Source of the DNA: Bog-756 sp963704615
GTDB lineage: Bacteria; Actinomycetota; Acidimicrobiia; Acidimicrobiales; RAAP-2
Direction of reading: 5' to 3'
DNA: 64,000 nt
Assembly (NCBI GenBank): GCA_963704615.1
Contig: OY969923.1
Location: forward strand, 682,001-746,000
In this document: one piece after another, positions 53,426-61,695 of the stretch
How the letters are laid out: every line of letters starts with the position of its first letter
How positions within the stretch are numbered: position 1 is the first letter of the stretch
The notes under the pieces: model-generated
Told to the model about the DNA's origin: nothing
What the model saw: the letters and a program-made list of their open reading frames with translations, nothing else
The model's database searches: none
Program-made: the position numbers and the translations under genes

Positions 53426-53946
53426 TGACTGACGCCGCCCAGATCGCCGAGTACGACACCGAAGAGCTCGAACGCCAGCTGTCCGAGACCCGGCGGGAGC
53501 TGTTCAACCTCCGGTTTCAACTGGCCACCGGCCAGCTGGACAACTTCTCGCGCATCACCGTGGTCCGACGGGACGTGGCCCGGATGCTGACCGAGCTGCG
53601 GACCCGCGAGATCGCCGAGGCCGAGGGCATGGCCATGGAGGACCTTCCCGCCCATCAGGCCGCGGCCCGCCGTCGCACCGAGGACGAGGCCCTCGGCCGG
53701 GACCGGTCCACCGCCTCGGAGCGGCGGGCGGCAGCCAAGGCGGCCGAGGCTGCTGACGCGGACGTCGATGACGACGAGGACGACATCGACGAGGACGAAC
53801 TGGCCGACGAGGTGGCCGATGACGACGGAATGCCCCGGCCCGAAGGCTTCGCCGAGGACGCCCCCGACGATGGGGACGACGTCGACGACGTGGTGGACGT
53901 GGACGGCGGCGATGACGATGCAGATTCTTCAAGGGAGATGAGCTGA
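53425..53946 (+). CDS. rpmC: 50S ribosomal protein L29 with very long acidic tail
   Basis: 173 aa, more than twice the usual 65-80. Residues 1-69 are normal L29 (DTEELERQLSETRRELFNLR; FQLATGQLDNFSRITVVRRD). Residues 70-110 are Ala/Arg-rich and probably helical, and 111-173 are almost entirely Asp/Glu/Ala/Val (DVDDDEDDIDEDELADEVAD). L29 lies beside L23 at the tunnel exit, so the tail would decorate the exit port. It overlaps rplP and rpsQ by 1 nt each, so the tail is not a read-through artefact. Confidence 0.95.
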   Translation: MTDAAQIAEYDTEELERQLSETRRELFNLRFQLATGQLDNFSRITVVRRDVARMLTELRTREIAEAEGMAMEDLPAHQAAARRRTEDEALGRDRSTASERRAAAKAAEAADADVDDDEDDIDEDELADEVADDDGMPRPEGFAEDAPDDGDDVDDVVDVDGGDDDADSSREMS

Positions 53947-54236
53947 TGGCCGACCAAGAATCCGGCGACGGAGCAACGGCCACCCGCGTCAGCCGCCGCA
54001 AGGTGCGTGAGGGCCTGGTGGTGTCCGATGCCATGGATGCCACCGTGGTGGTGGCCGTGATCGAGCGGGTCCGCCACCCCCGCTACGGCAAGACCGTCCA
54101 ACGGACCAAGCGGATCTACGTTCACGACGGGGACAACTCCGCCAAGGTGGGTGATCGGGTCCGGGTGGTCGAGACCCGTCCGATGTCCAAGCTCAAGCGT
54201 TGGCGCCTCTCCGAGGTCCTGGAGCGTGCCCGATGA
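53946..54236 (+). CDS. rpsQ: 30S ribosomal protein S17
   Basis: 96 aa. RRKVREGLVVSDAMDATVVV and RVRHPRYGKTVQRTKRIYVH are typical. A short acidic N-terminus (ADQESGDGA) precedes the core. The ATG overlaps the rpmC stop by 1 nt, and the stop overlaps rplN by 4 nt. Confidence 0.97.
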   Translation: MADQESGDGATATRVSRRKVREGLVVSDAMDATVVVAVIERVRHPRYGKTVQRTKRIYVHDGDNSAKVGDRVRVVETRPMSKLKRWRLSEVLERAR

Positions 54237-54601
54237 TCCAGCAGGAATCACGGCTCCGGGTAGCCGACAACTCGGGGGCCAAAGAGGTCCTCTGCATCAA
54301 GGTGCTCGGCGGCTCACGTCGCCGCTACGCCTCGATCGGGGACATCTTCGTGGCCACGGTGAAGGACGCCATCCCCGGCGCCGCCGTCAGGAAGGGCGAC
54401 GTGGTCAAGTGCGTCGTCGTCCGCACCAAAAAAGAGAAGCGCCGTCCCGACGGCAGCTACATCCGCTTCGATGAGAACGCCGCCGTCCTCATCAACGACC
54501 AGCAGCAACCACGGGGGACCCGCATCTTCGGCCCGGTGGGCCGCGAACTGCGCGACAAGCGCTTCATGCGGATCATCTCGTTGGCTCCGGAGGTGTTGTA
54601 G
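54233..54601 (+). CDS. rplN: 50S ribosomal protein L14
   Basis: 122 aa. MIQQESRLRVADNSGAKEVL is the canonical N-terminus. Contacts S6/h14 in an intersubunit bridge. ATGA overlap with rpsQ. rplX follows with no gap. Confidence 0.98.
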   Translation: MIQQESRLRVADNSGAKEVLCIKVLGGSRRRYASIGDIFVATVKDAIPGAAVRKGDVVKCVVVRTKKEKRRPDGSYIRFDENAAVLINDQQQPRGTRIFGPVGRELRDKRFMRIISLAPEVL

Positions 54602-54907
54602 ATGAAGATCCGCAAAGGTGACAAGGTCCAGGTGCTCACGGGTAAGGACCGTGGCAAACAGGCCCACGTTGTACGGGCCATCCCCGCCGAGGGACGTGTC
54701 ATCGTCGAGGGCGTCCACGTGGCCAAAAGGCATGCCAAGCCGACCCGCGCCACCATGCAGGGAGGCGTGATCGACAAGTTCATGCCGGTATCGGTGTCGT
54801 CGGTGGCCATCGTGTGCGGGGACTGCGGTCCCACCCGGGTCGGGATGCGCATCGACGAGCAGGGGCGCAAGCTGCGAGTCTGCCGCAAGTGTGGAGCTGA
54901 TCTGTGA
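54602..54907 (+). CDS. rplX: 50S ribosomal protein L24
   Basis: 101 aa. KOW motif KIRKGDKVQVLTGKDRGKQA at the N-terminus; C-terminal CGDCGPTRVGMR and RVCRKCGADL give a CxxC/CxxC pair that may bind zinc. Its stop overlaps the rplE GTG by 4 nt. Confidence 0.97.
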   Translation: MKIRKGDKVQVLTGKDRGKQAHVVRAIPAEGRVIVEGVHVAKRHAKPTRATMQGGVIDKFMPVSVSSVAIVCGDCGPTRVGMRIDEQGRKLRVCRKCGADL

Positions 54908-55479
54908 TGGCCACCGCCGCCACCGCCACCCGGCCGCGGCTCAAGGAGCGCTACGACACCCAGGTGCGGGCCGAGCTCAAGGAGTCCCTCGGGCTGGCCA
55001 ACATCATGGAGGTACCCCGGCTCGACAAGATCGTCATCAACATGGGGGTCGGGCTGGCCACCCAGCAGAAGTCGCTCATCGAAGGGGCCCAGCGCGACCT
55101 CGAGATCATCGCCGGGCAGAAGCCGGTGGTGACCCGGGCCAAAAAGTCCATCGCCTCGTTCAAGCTGCGTGAGGGACAGGAGATCGGGGCCAAGGTCACC
55201 CTGCGCGGGGATCGGGCCTGGGAGTTCCTCGACCGGTTGCTGGCCATGGCCATCCCCCGCATCCGCGACTTCCGGGGGCTCTCCCCCCGTTCGTTCGACG
55301 GCCACGGCAACTACACCTTCGGGGTCACTGAGCAGCTGATCTTCCCCGAGATCGACTACGACCGCATCGACACCACCCGGGGCATGGACATCACCATCGC
55401 CACCACCGCACGAACTAATGACGAGGGACGGGCCTTGTTGGCCGCCTTCGGCTTCCCGTTCCGACAGGAGAACCTCTAA
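54904..55479 (+). CDS. rplE: 50S ribosomal protein L5
   Basis: 191 aa from GTG 54904 (ATG 54907 is equally possible, 190 aa). Binds 5S rRNA. NIMEVPRLDKIVINMGVG and GQKPVVTRAKKSIASFKLRE are conserved. Overlaps rplX. Confidence 0.97.
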   Translation: MMATAATATRPRLKERYDTQVRAELKESLGLANIMEVPRLDKIVINMGVGLATQQKSLIEGAQRDLEIIAGQKPVVTRAKKSIASFKLREGQEIGAKVTLRGDRAWEFLDRLLAMAIPRIRDFRGLSPRSFDGHGNYTFGVTEQLIFPEIDYDRIDTTRGMDITIATTARTNDEGRALLAAFGFPFRQENL

Positions 55480-55483
55480 GACC

Positions 55484-55669
55484 ATGGCGAAGAAGGCTCT
55501 GATCCAAAAGCAGCAGCGCACCCCCAAGTTCAAAGTGCGCGGGTACACACGGTGCCGCCGGTGTGGGCGGCCCAAGTCGGTGTACCGCAAGTTCGGCCTG
55601 TGCCGGATCTGCCTGCGGGTGATGGTCCACGCCGGTGAGATCCCCGGCGTGACGAAGGCCAGTTGGTGA
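55484..55669 (+). CDS. rpsZ: 30S ribosomal protein S14, zinc-binding short type
   Basis: 61 aa. AKKALIQKQQRTPKFKVRGY, then CRRCGRPKSVYRKFGLCRIC with two CxxC pairs that bind zinc. ATG 55484, 4 nt after the rplE stop. Confidence 0.97.
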   Translation: MAKKALIQKQQRTPKFKVRGYTRCRRCGRPKSVYRKFGLCRICLRVMVHAGEIPGVTKASW

Positions 55670-55685
55670 GAGGAGGCGACCGATC

Positions 55686-56090
55686 ATGACAATGACAGAC
55701 CCGATTGCCGACATGCTGACCCGCATCCGTAACGCCAACACCGCGCACTTCGACACGGTCACCATGCCCGGCTCCAAGCTCAAGGAGTCCCTCGCCGCCA
55801 TCCTGGTCGACGAGGGCTACATCGTCGACTACCAGGTCAACGAGGATCCGGGCAAGCCGGGCAAGACCCTCAAGATCACCATGAAGTACTCGCCGGAGCG
55901 CGAGCGGACCATCTCCGGCATCAAGCGGGTGTCCAAGCCCGGCCTGCGCATCTATGCCCGGGCCGACAAGATGCCCCGGGTCCTCGGCGGCCTCGGGGTG
56001 GCGGTGGTCTCCACCTCCAAGGGCCTGATGACCGACCGCGAGGCGCGCAAGCGCCGCATGGGTGGCGAGGTGCTCTGCTATGTCTGGTAG
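55686..56090 (+). CDS. rpsH: 30S ribosomal protein S8
   Basis: 134 aa. DPIADMLTRIRNANTAHFDT and the C-terminal GVAVVSTSKGLMTDREARKR are typical. In E. coli S8 represses the spc operon. A GAGAGGAGG Shine-Dalgarno precedes it. Confidence 0.97.
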   Translation: MTMTDPIADMLTRIRNANTAHFDTVTMPGSKLKESLAAILVDEGYIVDYQVNEDPGKPGKTLKITMKYSPERERTISGIKRVSKPGLRIYARADKMPRVLGGLGVAVVSTSKGLMTDREARKRRMGGEVLCYVW

Positions 56091-56135
56091 TCCGTTCGTC
56101 GATGTGGCCGGCCCGGTTCCGGGAGGTACCCGCTG

Positions 56136-56678
56136 ATGTCGCGCATCGGACGTTCGCCCATCCCGGTTCCCACCGGGGTGACGGTGGCCCTGGGCGAGGG
56201 CAACACGGTCACGGTCACCGGGCCCCAGGGTGAGCTGGCCCGCACCGTCCCCGCCGCCATCTCCGTCCGCCAGGACGGTGACACCCTGGTGGTCGAGCGA
56301 CCCGACGACCAGCGCCAGAACCGCGCCCTGCACGGCCTGACCCGGTCTCTGGTGGCCAACATGGTGGCCGGGGTGACCGACGGCTTCTCCAAGGAGCTCG
56401 AGATCGTGGGCGTCGGCTACCGGGCCGTTCCCAAGGGACCTTCGGCCCTCGAGCTGGCGCTCGGGTTCTCCCATCCCATCAACGTCAGCGCCCCCGAAGG
56501 GGTGACCTTCGAGGTGCCCTCGGCCACCCGGATCATCGTCAAGGGCATCGACAAGGAGAGGGTCGGCCAGGTGGCCGCCGACATCCGCAAGCTGCGCAAG
56601 CCCGAGCCCTACAAGGGCAAGGGCGTCCGCTACGCCGGCGAGCGGGTCGTGCGCAAGGCCGGAAAGGCAGCCAAGTAA
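56136..56678 (+). CDS. rplF: 50S ribosomal protein L6
   Basis: 180 aa. SRIGRSPIPVPTGVTVALGE at the start and the C-terminal signature GKGVRYAGERVVRKAGKAAK. It lies 45 nt after rpsH. The stop overlaps the rplR ATG by 1 nt. Confidence 0.97.
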   Translation: MSRIGRSPIPVPTGVTVALGEGNTVTVTGPQGELARTVPAAISVRQDGDTLVVERPDDQRQNRALHGLTRSLVANMVAGVTDGFSKELEIVGVGYRAVPKGPSALELALGFSHPINVSAPEGVTFEVPSATRIIVKGIDKERVGQVAADIRKLRKPEPYKGKGVRYAGERVVRKAGKAAK

Positions 56679-57040
56679 TGGCCCGCACCGATCACAAAGT
56701 GGAGCTCCGACGCCGCCGGCACGCCCGGGTACGACGCCGGGTGCACGGGACCGCGACCCGGCCCCGCCTGGCCGTGTTCCGCTCCAACAAGCACATCTCG
56801 GTCCAGCTCATCGACGACGACCTGGGCGTCACCCTGGCTTCGGCCTCCTCGATCGAGGGGGAGCTGCGCAGTGCCACCGGGGGGAACGTCGAGGGCGCCC
56901 GGACCGTGGGCAGCCTGGTCGGCAGCCGGGCCCGGGCCGCCGGCATCACCACCGTGGTCTTCGACCGGGGCGGATTCGTCTATCACGGGCGGGTGGCCGC
57001 TCTGGCCGACGCCGCCCGCGAGCAAGGACTGGAGTTCTAG
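56678..57040 (+). CDS. rplR: 50S ribosomal protein L18
   Basis: 120 aa. 5S rRNA-binding. RHARVRRRVHGTATRPRLAV, RSNKHISVQLIDD and FDRGGFVYHGRVAALADAAR are typical. Confidence 0.97.
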   Translation: MARTDHKVELRRRRHARVRRRVHGTATRPRLAVFRSNKHISVQLIDDDLGVTLASASSIEGELRSATGGNVEGARTVGSLVGSRARAAGITTVVFDRGGFVYHGRVAALADAAREQGLEF

Positions 57041-57044
57041 AGCC

Positions 57045-57599
57045 ATGGCCGTCAACGACCTGCAATTCGAAGAGCGGACCATCAGGGTCAACCGGGTGTC
57101 CAAGGTGGTCAAGGGTGGGCGCCGGTTCTCCTTCGCCGCCCTCATGGTGGTGGGCGACGGCAACGGCCGGGTGGGCCTGGGCTACGGCAAGGCCAAAGAA
57201 GCCGGTCTGGCCGTGCAGAAGGGCATCGAGGAGGCCCGCAAGAACATGTTCGACGTGCCCCTGGCCGGCTCGACCATCACCCATCCGATCGTGGGGGAGA
57301 GCGGTGCCGGGCGGGTCCTGTTGAAGCCGGCCGCACCCGGTACCGGGGTGATCGCCGGCGGGGCGGCCCGGGCCATCCTCGAGATGGCCGGCATCCGCGA
57401 CATCCTGGCCAAGTCGCTGGGCTCCTCCAACGGGATCAACGTGGCCCACGCCACCATCGCCGGGCTCAAGGGCCTCAAGCGGCCCGACGAGATCGCCGCC
57501 CTCCGGGGCAAACAGGTCGAGGACGTGGTGCCCGCAGCCCTGCTCCGGGCCTACCGCGAGCGCCGGCGCGAGGCGGACCTGTTCACGGAGGTGAGCTGA
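57045..57599 (+). CDS. rpsE: 30S ribosomal protein S5
   Basis: 184 aa. The double-stranded-RNA-like domain includes VVKGGRRFSFAALMVVGDGN and GYGKAKEAGLAVQKGIEEAR. Translational-accuracy residues near GAGRVLLKPAAPGTGVIAGG. ATG 57045, 4 nt after rplR. Confidence 0.97.
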   Translation: MAVNDLQFEERTIRVNRVSKVVKGGRRFSFAALMVVGDGNGRVGLGYGKAKEAGLAVQKGIEEARKNMFDVPLAGSTITHPIVGESGAGRVLLKPAAPGTGVIAGGAARAILEMAGIRDILAKSLGSSNGINVAHATIAGLKGLKRPDEIAALRGKQVEDVVPAALLRAYRERRREADLFTEVS

Positions 57600-57600
57600 G

Positions 57601-57831
57601 ATGAGCGCGGCCAAATCTGAGGCCAAAACCCCCACCACCTGGCTCCAAGTGACCCAGGTGCGGTCGGCCATCGGCACCAAGCCCAAGCACCGGGGTACCC
57701 TCCGGGCCCTCGGCCTCCGGGGCATCGGGCGATCCAACCTGCTACCCGATCGGCCGGAAATTCGTGGGATGCTGGCCCGGGTCCCCCATCTGGTCGAAGT
57801 CAGACCCACCGAGCACGTCGAGAAAGGCTGA
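57601..57831 (+). CDS. rpmD: 50S ribosomal protein L30
   Basis: 76 aa, slightly long because of a 14-residue N-terminal addition. WLQVTQVRSAIGTKPKHRGT and GLRGIGRSNLLPDRPEIRGM are the L30 signature. It lies 1 nt after rpsE and 2 nt before rplO. Confidence 0.95.
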   Translation: MSAAKSEAKTPTTWLQVTQVRSAIGTKPKHRGTLRALGLRGIGRSNLLPDRPEIRGMLARVPHLVEVRPTEHVEKG

Positions 57832-57833
57832 CC

Positions 57834-58319
57834 ATGAAGGTGCATGAGCTCCACCCACCGGCCGGATCGACGCGCAAACCCCGGCGGGTGGGTCGCGGGA
57901 TTGCCGGCAAGGGTGGCAAGACGGCCGGCCGCGGCACCAAGGGCCAGGGCGCCCGCGACACCATCCCTCTGGGATTCGAGGGCGGCCAGCTCCCCCTGAT
58001 GCAGCGCATCCCCAAGCTGCGGGGATTCACCAACCCCTTCCGGGTCCACTACACCCCGGTCAACGTGGGCGCCCTCCAAGCGATCGAGGCTGACGCCATC
58101 GATGTGGACGGACTGGTGGAGGCCGGACTGGCCACCAAGGGCGACCTGGTCAAGGTGCTCGGCGGGGGAGAACTCACCCGTGCCATCCGGGTCGAGGCCC
58201 ACGCCTTTTCCAAGTCAGCGGAGGCGGCCATCACCGCCGCCGGGGGGTCGACCACGGTCGTCCCCCTGCCCTTCGCTCATCGGCCCCCGGCCCAGGGCAA
58301 CGCCCTCACCAACCGGTAG
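57834..58319 (+). CDS. rplO: 50S ribosomal protein L15
   Basis: 161 aa. Glycine-rich N-terminal half (RRVGRGIAGKGGKTAGRGTK) and FEGGQLPLMQRIPKLRGFTN. Late-assembly 50S protein. Followed 30 nt later by secY, the usual order. Confidence 0.97.
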   Translation: MKVHELHPPAGSTRKPRRVGRGIAGKGGKTAGRGTKGQGARDTIPLGFEGGQLPLMQRIPKLRGFTNPFRVHYTPVNVGALQAIEADAIDVDGLVEAGLATKGDLVKVLGGGELTRAIRVEAHAFSKSAEAAITAAGGSTTVVPLPFAHRPPAQGNALTNR

Positions 58320-58349
58320 CATCGGCCCACTGCGGCGTCGAGGAGCCCC

Positions 58350-59642
58350 ATGCTCGCCAGTCTGGCCAACATCTTTCGGATTCCCGACCTTCGCAAGAAG
58401 GTCCTCTTCACCCTGACCATCATCGCCCTGTATCAGTTTGGGGCGAATGTTCCGGTCCCCTTCGTCAACTTCTCCAAGGTCGCCCAGCTCACCGCGGCGT
58501 CCAAGTCGTCGGGTGTGCTCGGGTTCCTCAACCTGTTCTCCGGGGGCGCCCTCACCCGCATGGCCGTCTTCGGGCTCGGGATCATGCCCTACATCACCTC
58601 GAGCATCATCATCCAGCTGCTGGCCACGGTGATCCCCAAGCTCGAGGAGTGGCGCGACCAGGGGGCGGTGGGCCAGAAGAAGCTGACCCAAACGACCCGC
58701 TACTTGACCGTCGCCCTGGCCCTGATGCAGTCGACCGGGCTGGTCTACCTCTTCCACAAGGGCGGGGGTGGGCTGTTCGGGTCCAACCAGAGCGTCGACC
58801 TCATCCTCAACTACTCGATCTGGCGGGCGGCCTTCATCGTGATGACCCTCACCGCCGGCACCGCCTTCGTGATGTGGTTGGCCGAGCTCATCACCCAGCG
58901 CGGCATCGGTCAGGGGATGTCCATCCTGATCTTCGCCAACGTGGTGGCCGGCATCCCCTCCGGCCTCAACACGGTCCTCCAAGAGGGAGGTCGGGTCAAG
59001 TTCACCGCCATCCTGATCGTCTCTTTGGCTCTGCTGGTGGTGATCGTGTTCGTCGACCAGGGCCAGCGCCGGATTCCGGTCACCTTTGCCAAACGGGTGG
59101 TCGGTCGCAAGATGTACGGGGGCTCCAGCACCTACATCCCGCTGAAGGTCAACCAGGCCGGCGTGATCCCGATCATCTTCGCCTCCTCGGTGCTGTACAT
59201 CCCGGTGCTCCTGTCCAACATCGTCCCCTCGTCGGCCTTTCGCACCTGGGTGAATGCCAACGTGACGCCCACCAGTCTCTTTTACATCCTCACCTACTTC
59301 ATCTTCATCTTGTTGTTCACCTTCTTCTACGTCTATGTCGCCTTCGACCCCCACCAGCAGGCCGACATCATCCGCAAGCAGGGGGGCTACATCCCCGGCA
59401 TCCGGCCCGGCCAGCCCACCGAGCGCTATCTGGCTCACATCCTCAACCGGATCACCTGGCCCGGCGCCATCTTCCTCGGCGGGGTCGCCATCACCCCGTC
59501 CCTGTTGATGGCCGCCTGGAGCATCAACAGCTACCCCTTCTACGGCACCACTCTTTTGATCGCAACGGGCGTGGCCCTCGAGACCATGAAGCAAATCGAC
59601 AGCCAGCTCATGATGCGAAACTACGAGGGCTTCCTCAAATAA
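58350..59642 (+). CDS. secY: Protein translocase subunit SecY
   Basis: 430 aa with ten transmembrane helices. FNLFSGGALTRMAVFGLGIM-like FLNLFSGGALTRMAVFGLG and MPYITSSIIIQLL are the SecY signatures, and the cytoplasmic loop before helix 9 has IRKQGGYIPGIRPGQPTERY. Forms the protein-conducting channel with SecE, encoded 27 kb upstream. adk starts directly at its stop. Confidence 0.97.
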   Translation: MLASLANIFRIPDLRKKVLFTLTIIALYQFGANVPVPFVNFSKVAQLTAASKSSGVLGFLNLFSGGALTRMAVFGLGIMPYITSSIIIQLLATVIPKLEEWRDQGAVGQKKLTQTTRYLTVALALMQSTGLVYLFHKGGGGLFGSNQSVDLILNYSIWRAAFIVMTLTAGTAFVMWLAELITQRGIGQGMSILIFANVVAGIPSGLNTVLQEGGRVKFTAILIVSLALLVVIVFVDQGQRRIPVTFAKRVVGRKMYGGSSTYIPLKVNQAGVIPIIFASSVLYIPVLLSNIVPSSAFRTWVNANVTPTSLFYILTYFIFILLFTFFYVYVAFDPHQQADIIRKQGGYIPGIRPGQPTERYLAHILNRITWPGAIFLGGVAITPSLLMAAWSINSYPFYGTTLLIATGVALETMKQIDSQLMMRNYEGFLK

Positions 59643-60320
59643 GTGGTACCCGGAGCCAGGCTCGTTGTCCTCGGCAAACAGGGGGCAGGTAAGGGCACAC
59701 AGTGTGTGCGTCTTTCCCACCATTACGTCGTTCCCCATGTCTCGACGGGGGACATGCTGCGCGCTGCGGTCAAGGAGGGTACGGCCATCGGCCAGAAGGC
59801 CAAGGACCAGATGGACCGGGGGGACCTGCTGGGCGACGATCTGATCATGGACATGGTGGCCACCCGCCTGGGCGAGAGCGACGTCCGGGCCCGGGGCTTC
59901 GTGCTGGACGGGTGCCCACGGACGGTGGCCCAGGCCGAGCAGCTGGCTTCGGTCCTGGCCCCCTTCGACCTCGATCTGGCCATCGACATCGAGATCCATA
60001 CCAGCCAGGTGCTCCGCCGGCTGGCGGCCCGGCGGGTCTGCGTCGACTGCGGGGCCAATTACTCGCTGTCGGCCCCGCCGTTGATCAACTGGACGTGCGA
60101 CGTGTGCGGCGGCGAGGTCATCCAGCGAGAGGACGACAAGGAAGAGGCGATCTCGCGTCGTCTGGAGCTCTACGAGATCCAGACGGCACCGCTCATCGAG
60201 TGGTACCGGGCCCGCAACCAACTGGAGTCGGTGCCGGGGACCGGATCGCCGGACGCGGTGACCCGGCGGATGGTCAAGGTGATCGAGACCCGCCGCCAGC
60301 GGGGGAGCGGGTTCGGATGA
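59643..60320 (+). CDS. adk: Adenylate kinase, zinc-containing LID
   Basis: 225 aa. It interconverts ATP + AMP and 2 ADP. The P-loop is VVLGKQGAGKGTQ, where the usual GPPG reads GKQG. NMP-binding HVSTGDMLRAAV and GFVLDGCPRTVAQAEQL are conserved; the LID has CVDC and CDVC pairs expected to bind zinc. It starts at GTG 59643 with no gap after secY. The stop overlaps map by 4 nt. Confidence 0.95.
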   Translation: MVPGARLVVLGKQGAGKGTQCVRLSHHYVVPHVSTGDMLRAAVKEGTAIGQKAKDQMDRGDLLGDDLIMDMVATRLGESDVRARGFVLDGCPRTVAQAEQLASVLAPFDLDLAIDIEIHTSQVLRRLAARRVCVDCGANYSLSAPPLINWTCDVCGGEVIQREDDKEEAISRRLELYEIQTAPLIEWYRARNQLESVPGTGSPDAVTRRMVKVIETRRQRGSGFG

Positions 60321-61060
60321 GGCGCAACGCCGAGGAGCTGGCCAAGATGCGAAAGGCCGGTCGGGTGGTGGCCGAGATGCACCAGGCCACCAAGGCGATC
60401 ATCCGACCCGGGGTCTCCACCGCCGACATCGACGGGGTGGCCCGCGACGTTCTCGACCGCCGAGGCGCGGGGTCCAACTTCCTCAACTACCACGGCTTCC
60501 CGGCCGTGGTGTGCACCTCGCCCAATTCGATGATCGTCCACGGCATCCCCTCGCCCTCGGTCATTTTGGCCGAGGGGGACATCATCTCGGTCGACTGCGG
60601 GGCCATCATCGAGGGCTACCACGGCGATGCCGCCTACACCATGGGGGTGGGCGAGGTGTCGCCCGAGGCCGCCCGGCTGATGGCGGTGACCGAGCAGAGC
60701 CTGTTCGCCGGCATCGACCAGCTGCGCCCGGGCAAGCGCCTCCACGAGGTGGGCCGGGCCGTCCAGGAGGTGGCCGAGGGGGCGGGGTTCTCGGTGGTCC
60801 GGGAGTACGTGGGCCACGCCATCGGGACGGCCATGCACGAGGAGCCCCAGGTCCCCAACTACTGGCCCGGGACACCGGGCCCCACCCTCAAGTCGGGGAT
60901 GGTCTTCGCCGTCGAGCCCATGGTCAATGTCGGCGGACCTGGGACGATCCAGCTGGAGGACGGGTGGAGCGTGGTCACCGCCGACGGCTCCCTGTCGGCC
61001 CATTTCGAGCACACCATCGCGGTGACCGAGGAGGGCCCGGAGGTGCTGACGGTCCTGTGA
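60317..61060 (+). CDS. map: Methionine aminopeptidase type I
   Basis: 247 aa. It removes N-terminal Met from nascent proteins. Two-metal ligands are seen in VDCGAIIEGYHGDAAYTMGV (two Asp), VGHAIGTAMHEEPQVPNY (His), FAVEPMVNVG (Glu) and EHTIAVTEEGPE (Glu). No N-terminal SH3/zinc extension. ATG overlaps the adk stop (ATGA). Confidence 0.96.
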   Translation: MRRNAEELAKMRKAGRVVAEMHQATKAIIRPGVSTADIDGVARDVLDRRGAGSNFLNYHGFPAVVCTSPNSMIVHGIPSPSVILAEGDIISVDCGAIIEGYHGDAAYTMGVGEVSPEAARLMAVTEQSLFAGIDQLRPGKRLHEVGRAVQEVAEGAGFSVVREYVGHAIGTAMHEEPQVPNYWPGTPGPTLKSGMVFAVEPMVNVGGPGTIQLEDGWSVVTADGSLSAHFEHTIAVTEEGPEVLTVL

Positions 61061-61085
61061 CTCGGCCCCCGGCCCCCCAACAGGG

Positions 61086-61111
61086 GAATTGCCGGATCGA
61101 ACTGGCAATTC
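61086..61111 (+). promoter_or_regulatory. Inverted repeat just upstream of the infA -10
   Basis: GAATTGCC (61086-61093) and GGCAATTC (61104-61111) are perfect inverted copies 10 nt apart, ending 13 nt before TAAACT. Either the map-side terminator or an operator. Confidence 0.45.
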
Positions 61112-61124
61112 GCCGTCGAGGGGC

Positions 61125-61130
61125 TAAACT
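61125..61130 (+). promoter_or_regulatory. Candidate -10 TAAACT for infA
   Basis: TAAACT lies about 145-170 nt before infA, in the 215-nt gap after map. No clear -35. Confidence 0.4.
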
Positions 61131-61275
61131 GTTCTCTCGGCTGCCACGGCTGTGGTGTGGCGTGCCGATCCCGCTCCTGGTGGCGCGCCTCACGTGCCCC
61201 CGATTGCGGTGCGTGCGAACGACGGCATCGTGGTTCGTGGCGCACGCTTAGCCTCCGGGCCGGGCGGAAGAGAAC

Positions 61276-61524
61276 GTGAGACAAACCGAGGAGATTCACC
61301 TGCCCAAGCCCAAGGAAGATGCCATCGTGCTGGAGGGAACGGTGGTGGAGCCGTTGCCCAACGCCATGTTCCGGGTCGAGCTCGAGAACGGCCACAAGGT
61401 GCTGGCTCACAGCTCCGGAAAGATGCGGATGCACCGCATCCGCATCCTCCCCGGCGACAAGGTGCAGGTGGAGATCACCCCCTACGACCTGGCCCGAGGA
61501 CGGATCACCTACCGCTACAAGTGA
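61276..61524 (+). CDS. infA: Translation initiation factor IF-1
   Basis: OB-fold IF-1, 82 aa if read from GTG 61276. It blocks the ribosomal A site during initiation. VEPLPNAMFRVELENGHKVL, the HSSGKMRMHRIRILPGDKV region and DLARGRITYRYK are conserved. Most IF-1 proteins begin M-P-K directly, which aligns with CTG 61300 (LPKPKEDAIVLEG); that CTG has GAGGAG 6 nt upstream, whereas GTG 61276 has only a weak GAAGAG. Starting at CTG gives 74 aa, the normal length. The start therefore remains open. Confidence 0.95.
   Translation: MRQTEEIHLPKPKEDAIVLEGTVVEPLPNAMFRVELENGHKVLAHSSGKMRMHRIRILPGDKVQVEITPYDLARGRITYRYK
61288..61293 (+). promoter_or_regulatory. Shine-Dalgarno GAGGAG positioned for a CTG start of infA
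   Basis: GAGGAG ends 6 nt before CTG 61300, ideal spacing. It lies inside the reading frame if GTG 61276 is used. Confidence 0.5.
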
Positions 61525-61611
61525 GGCCACCACCCAGGGCCGGGGCTGGGGCGGTCGAGACCGGGTCCGACCGGGGGCCGAGGACAGGCTACGCAGTGAC
61601 AGGCAGTTCTG

Positions 61612-61661
61612 AGTGACAGCAGTATCTGAATGAACAAGTGACAGCAGTATCTGAATGAACA
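61612..61661. repeat. 25-bp direct tandem duplication in the infA-rpmJ gap
   Basis: Two identical 25-bp copies (61612-61636 and 61637-61661) beginning AGTGACAGCAGTATCTGAAT, flanked by partial copies (CAGTGACAGGCAG before, GCAGTATCAGAGTGACCA after). Noticeably AT-richer than its surroundings. Confidence 0.95.
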
Positions 61662-61695
61662 GCAGTATCAGAGTGACCACGACGAGGACGGAATG

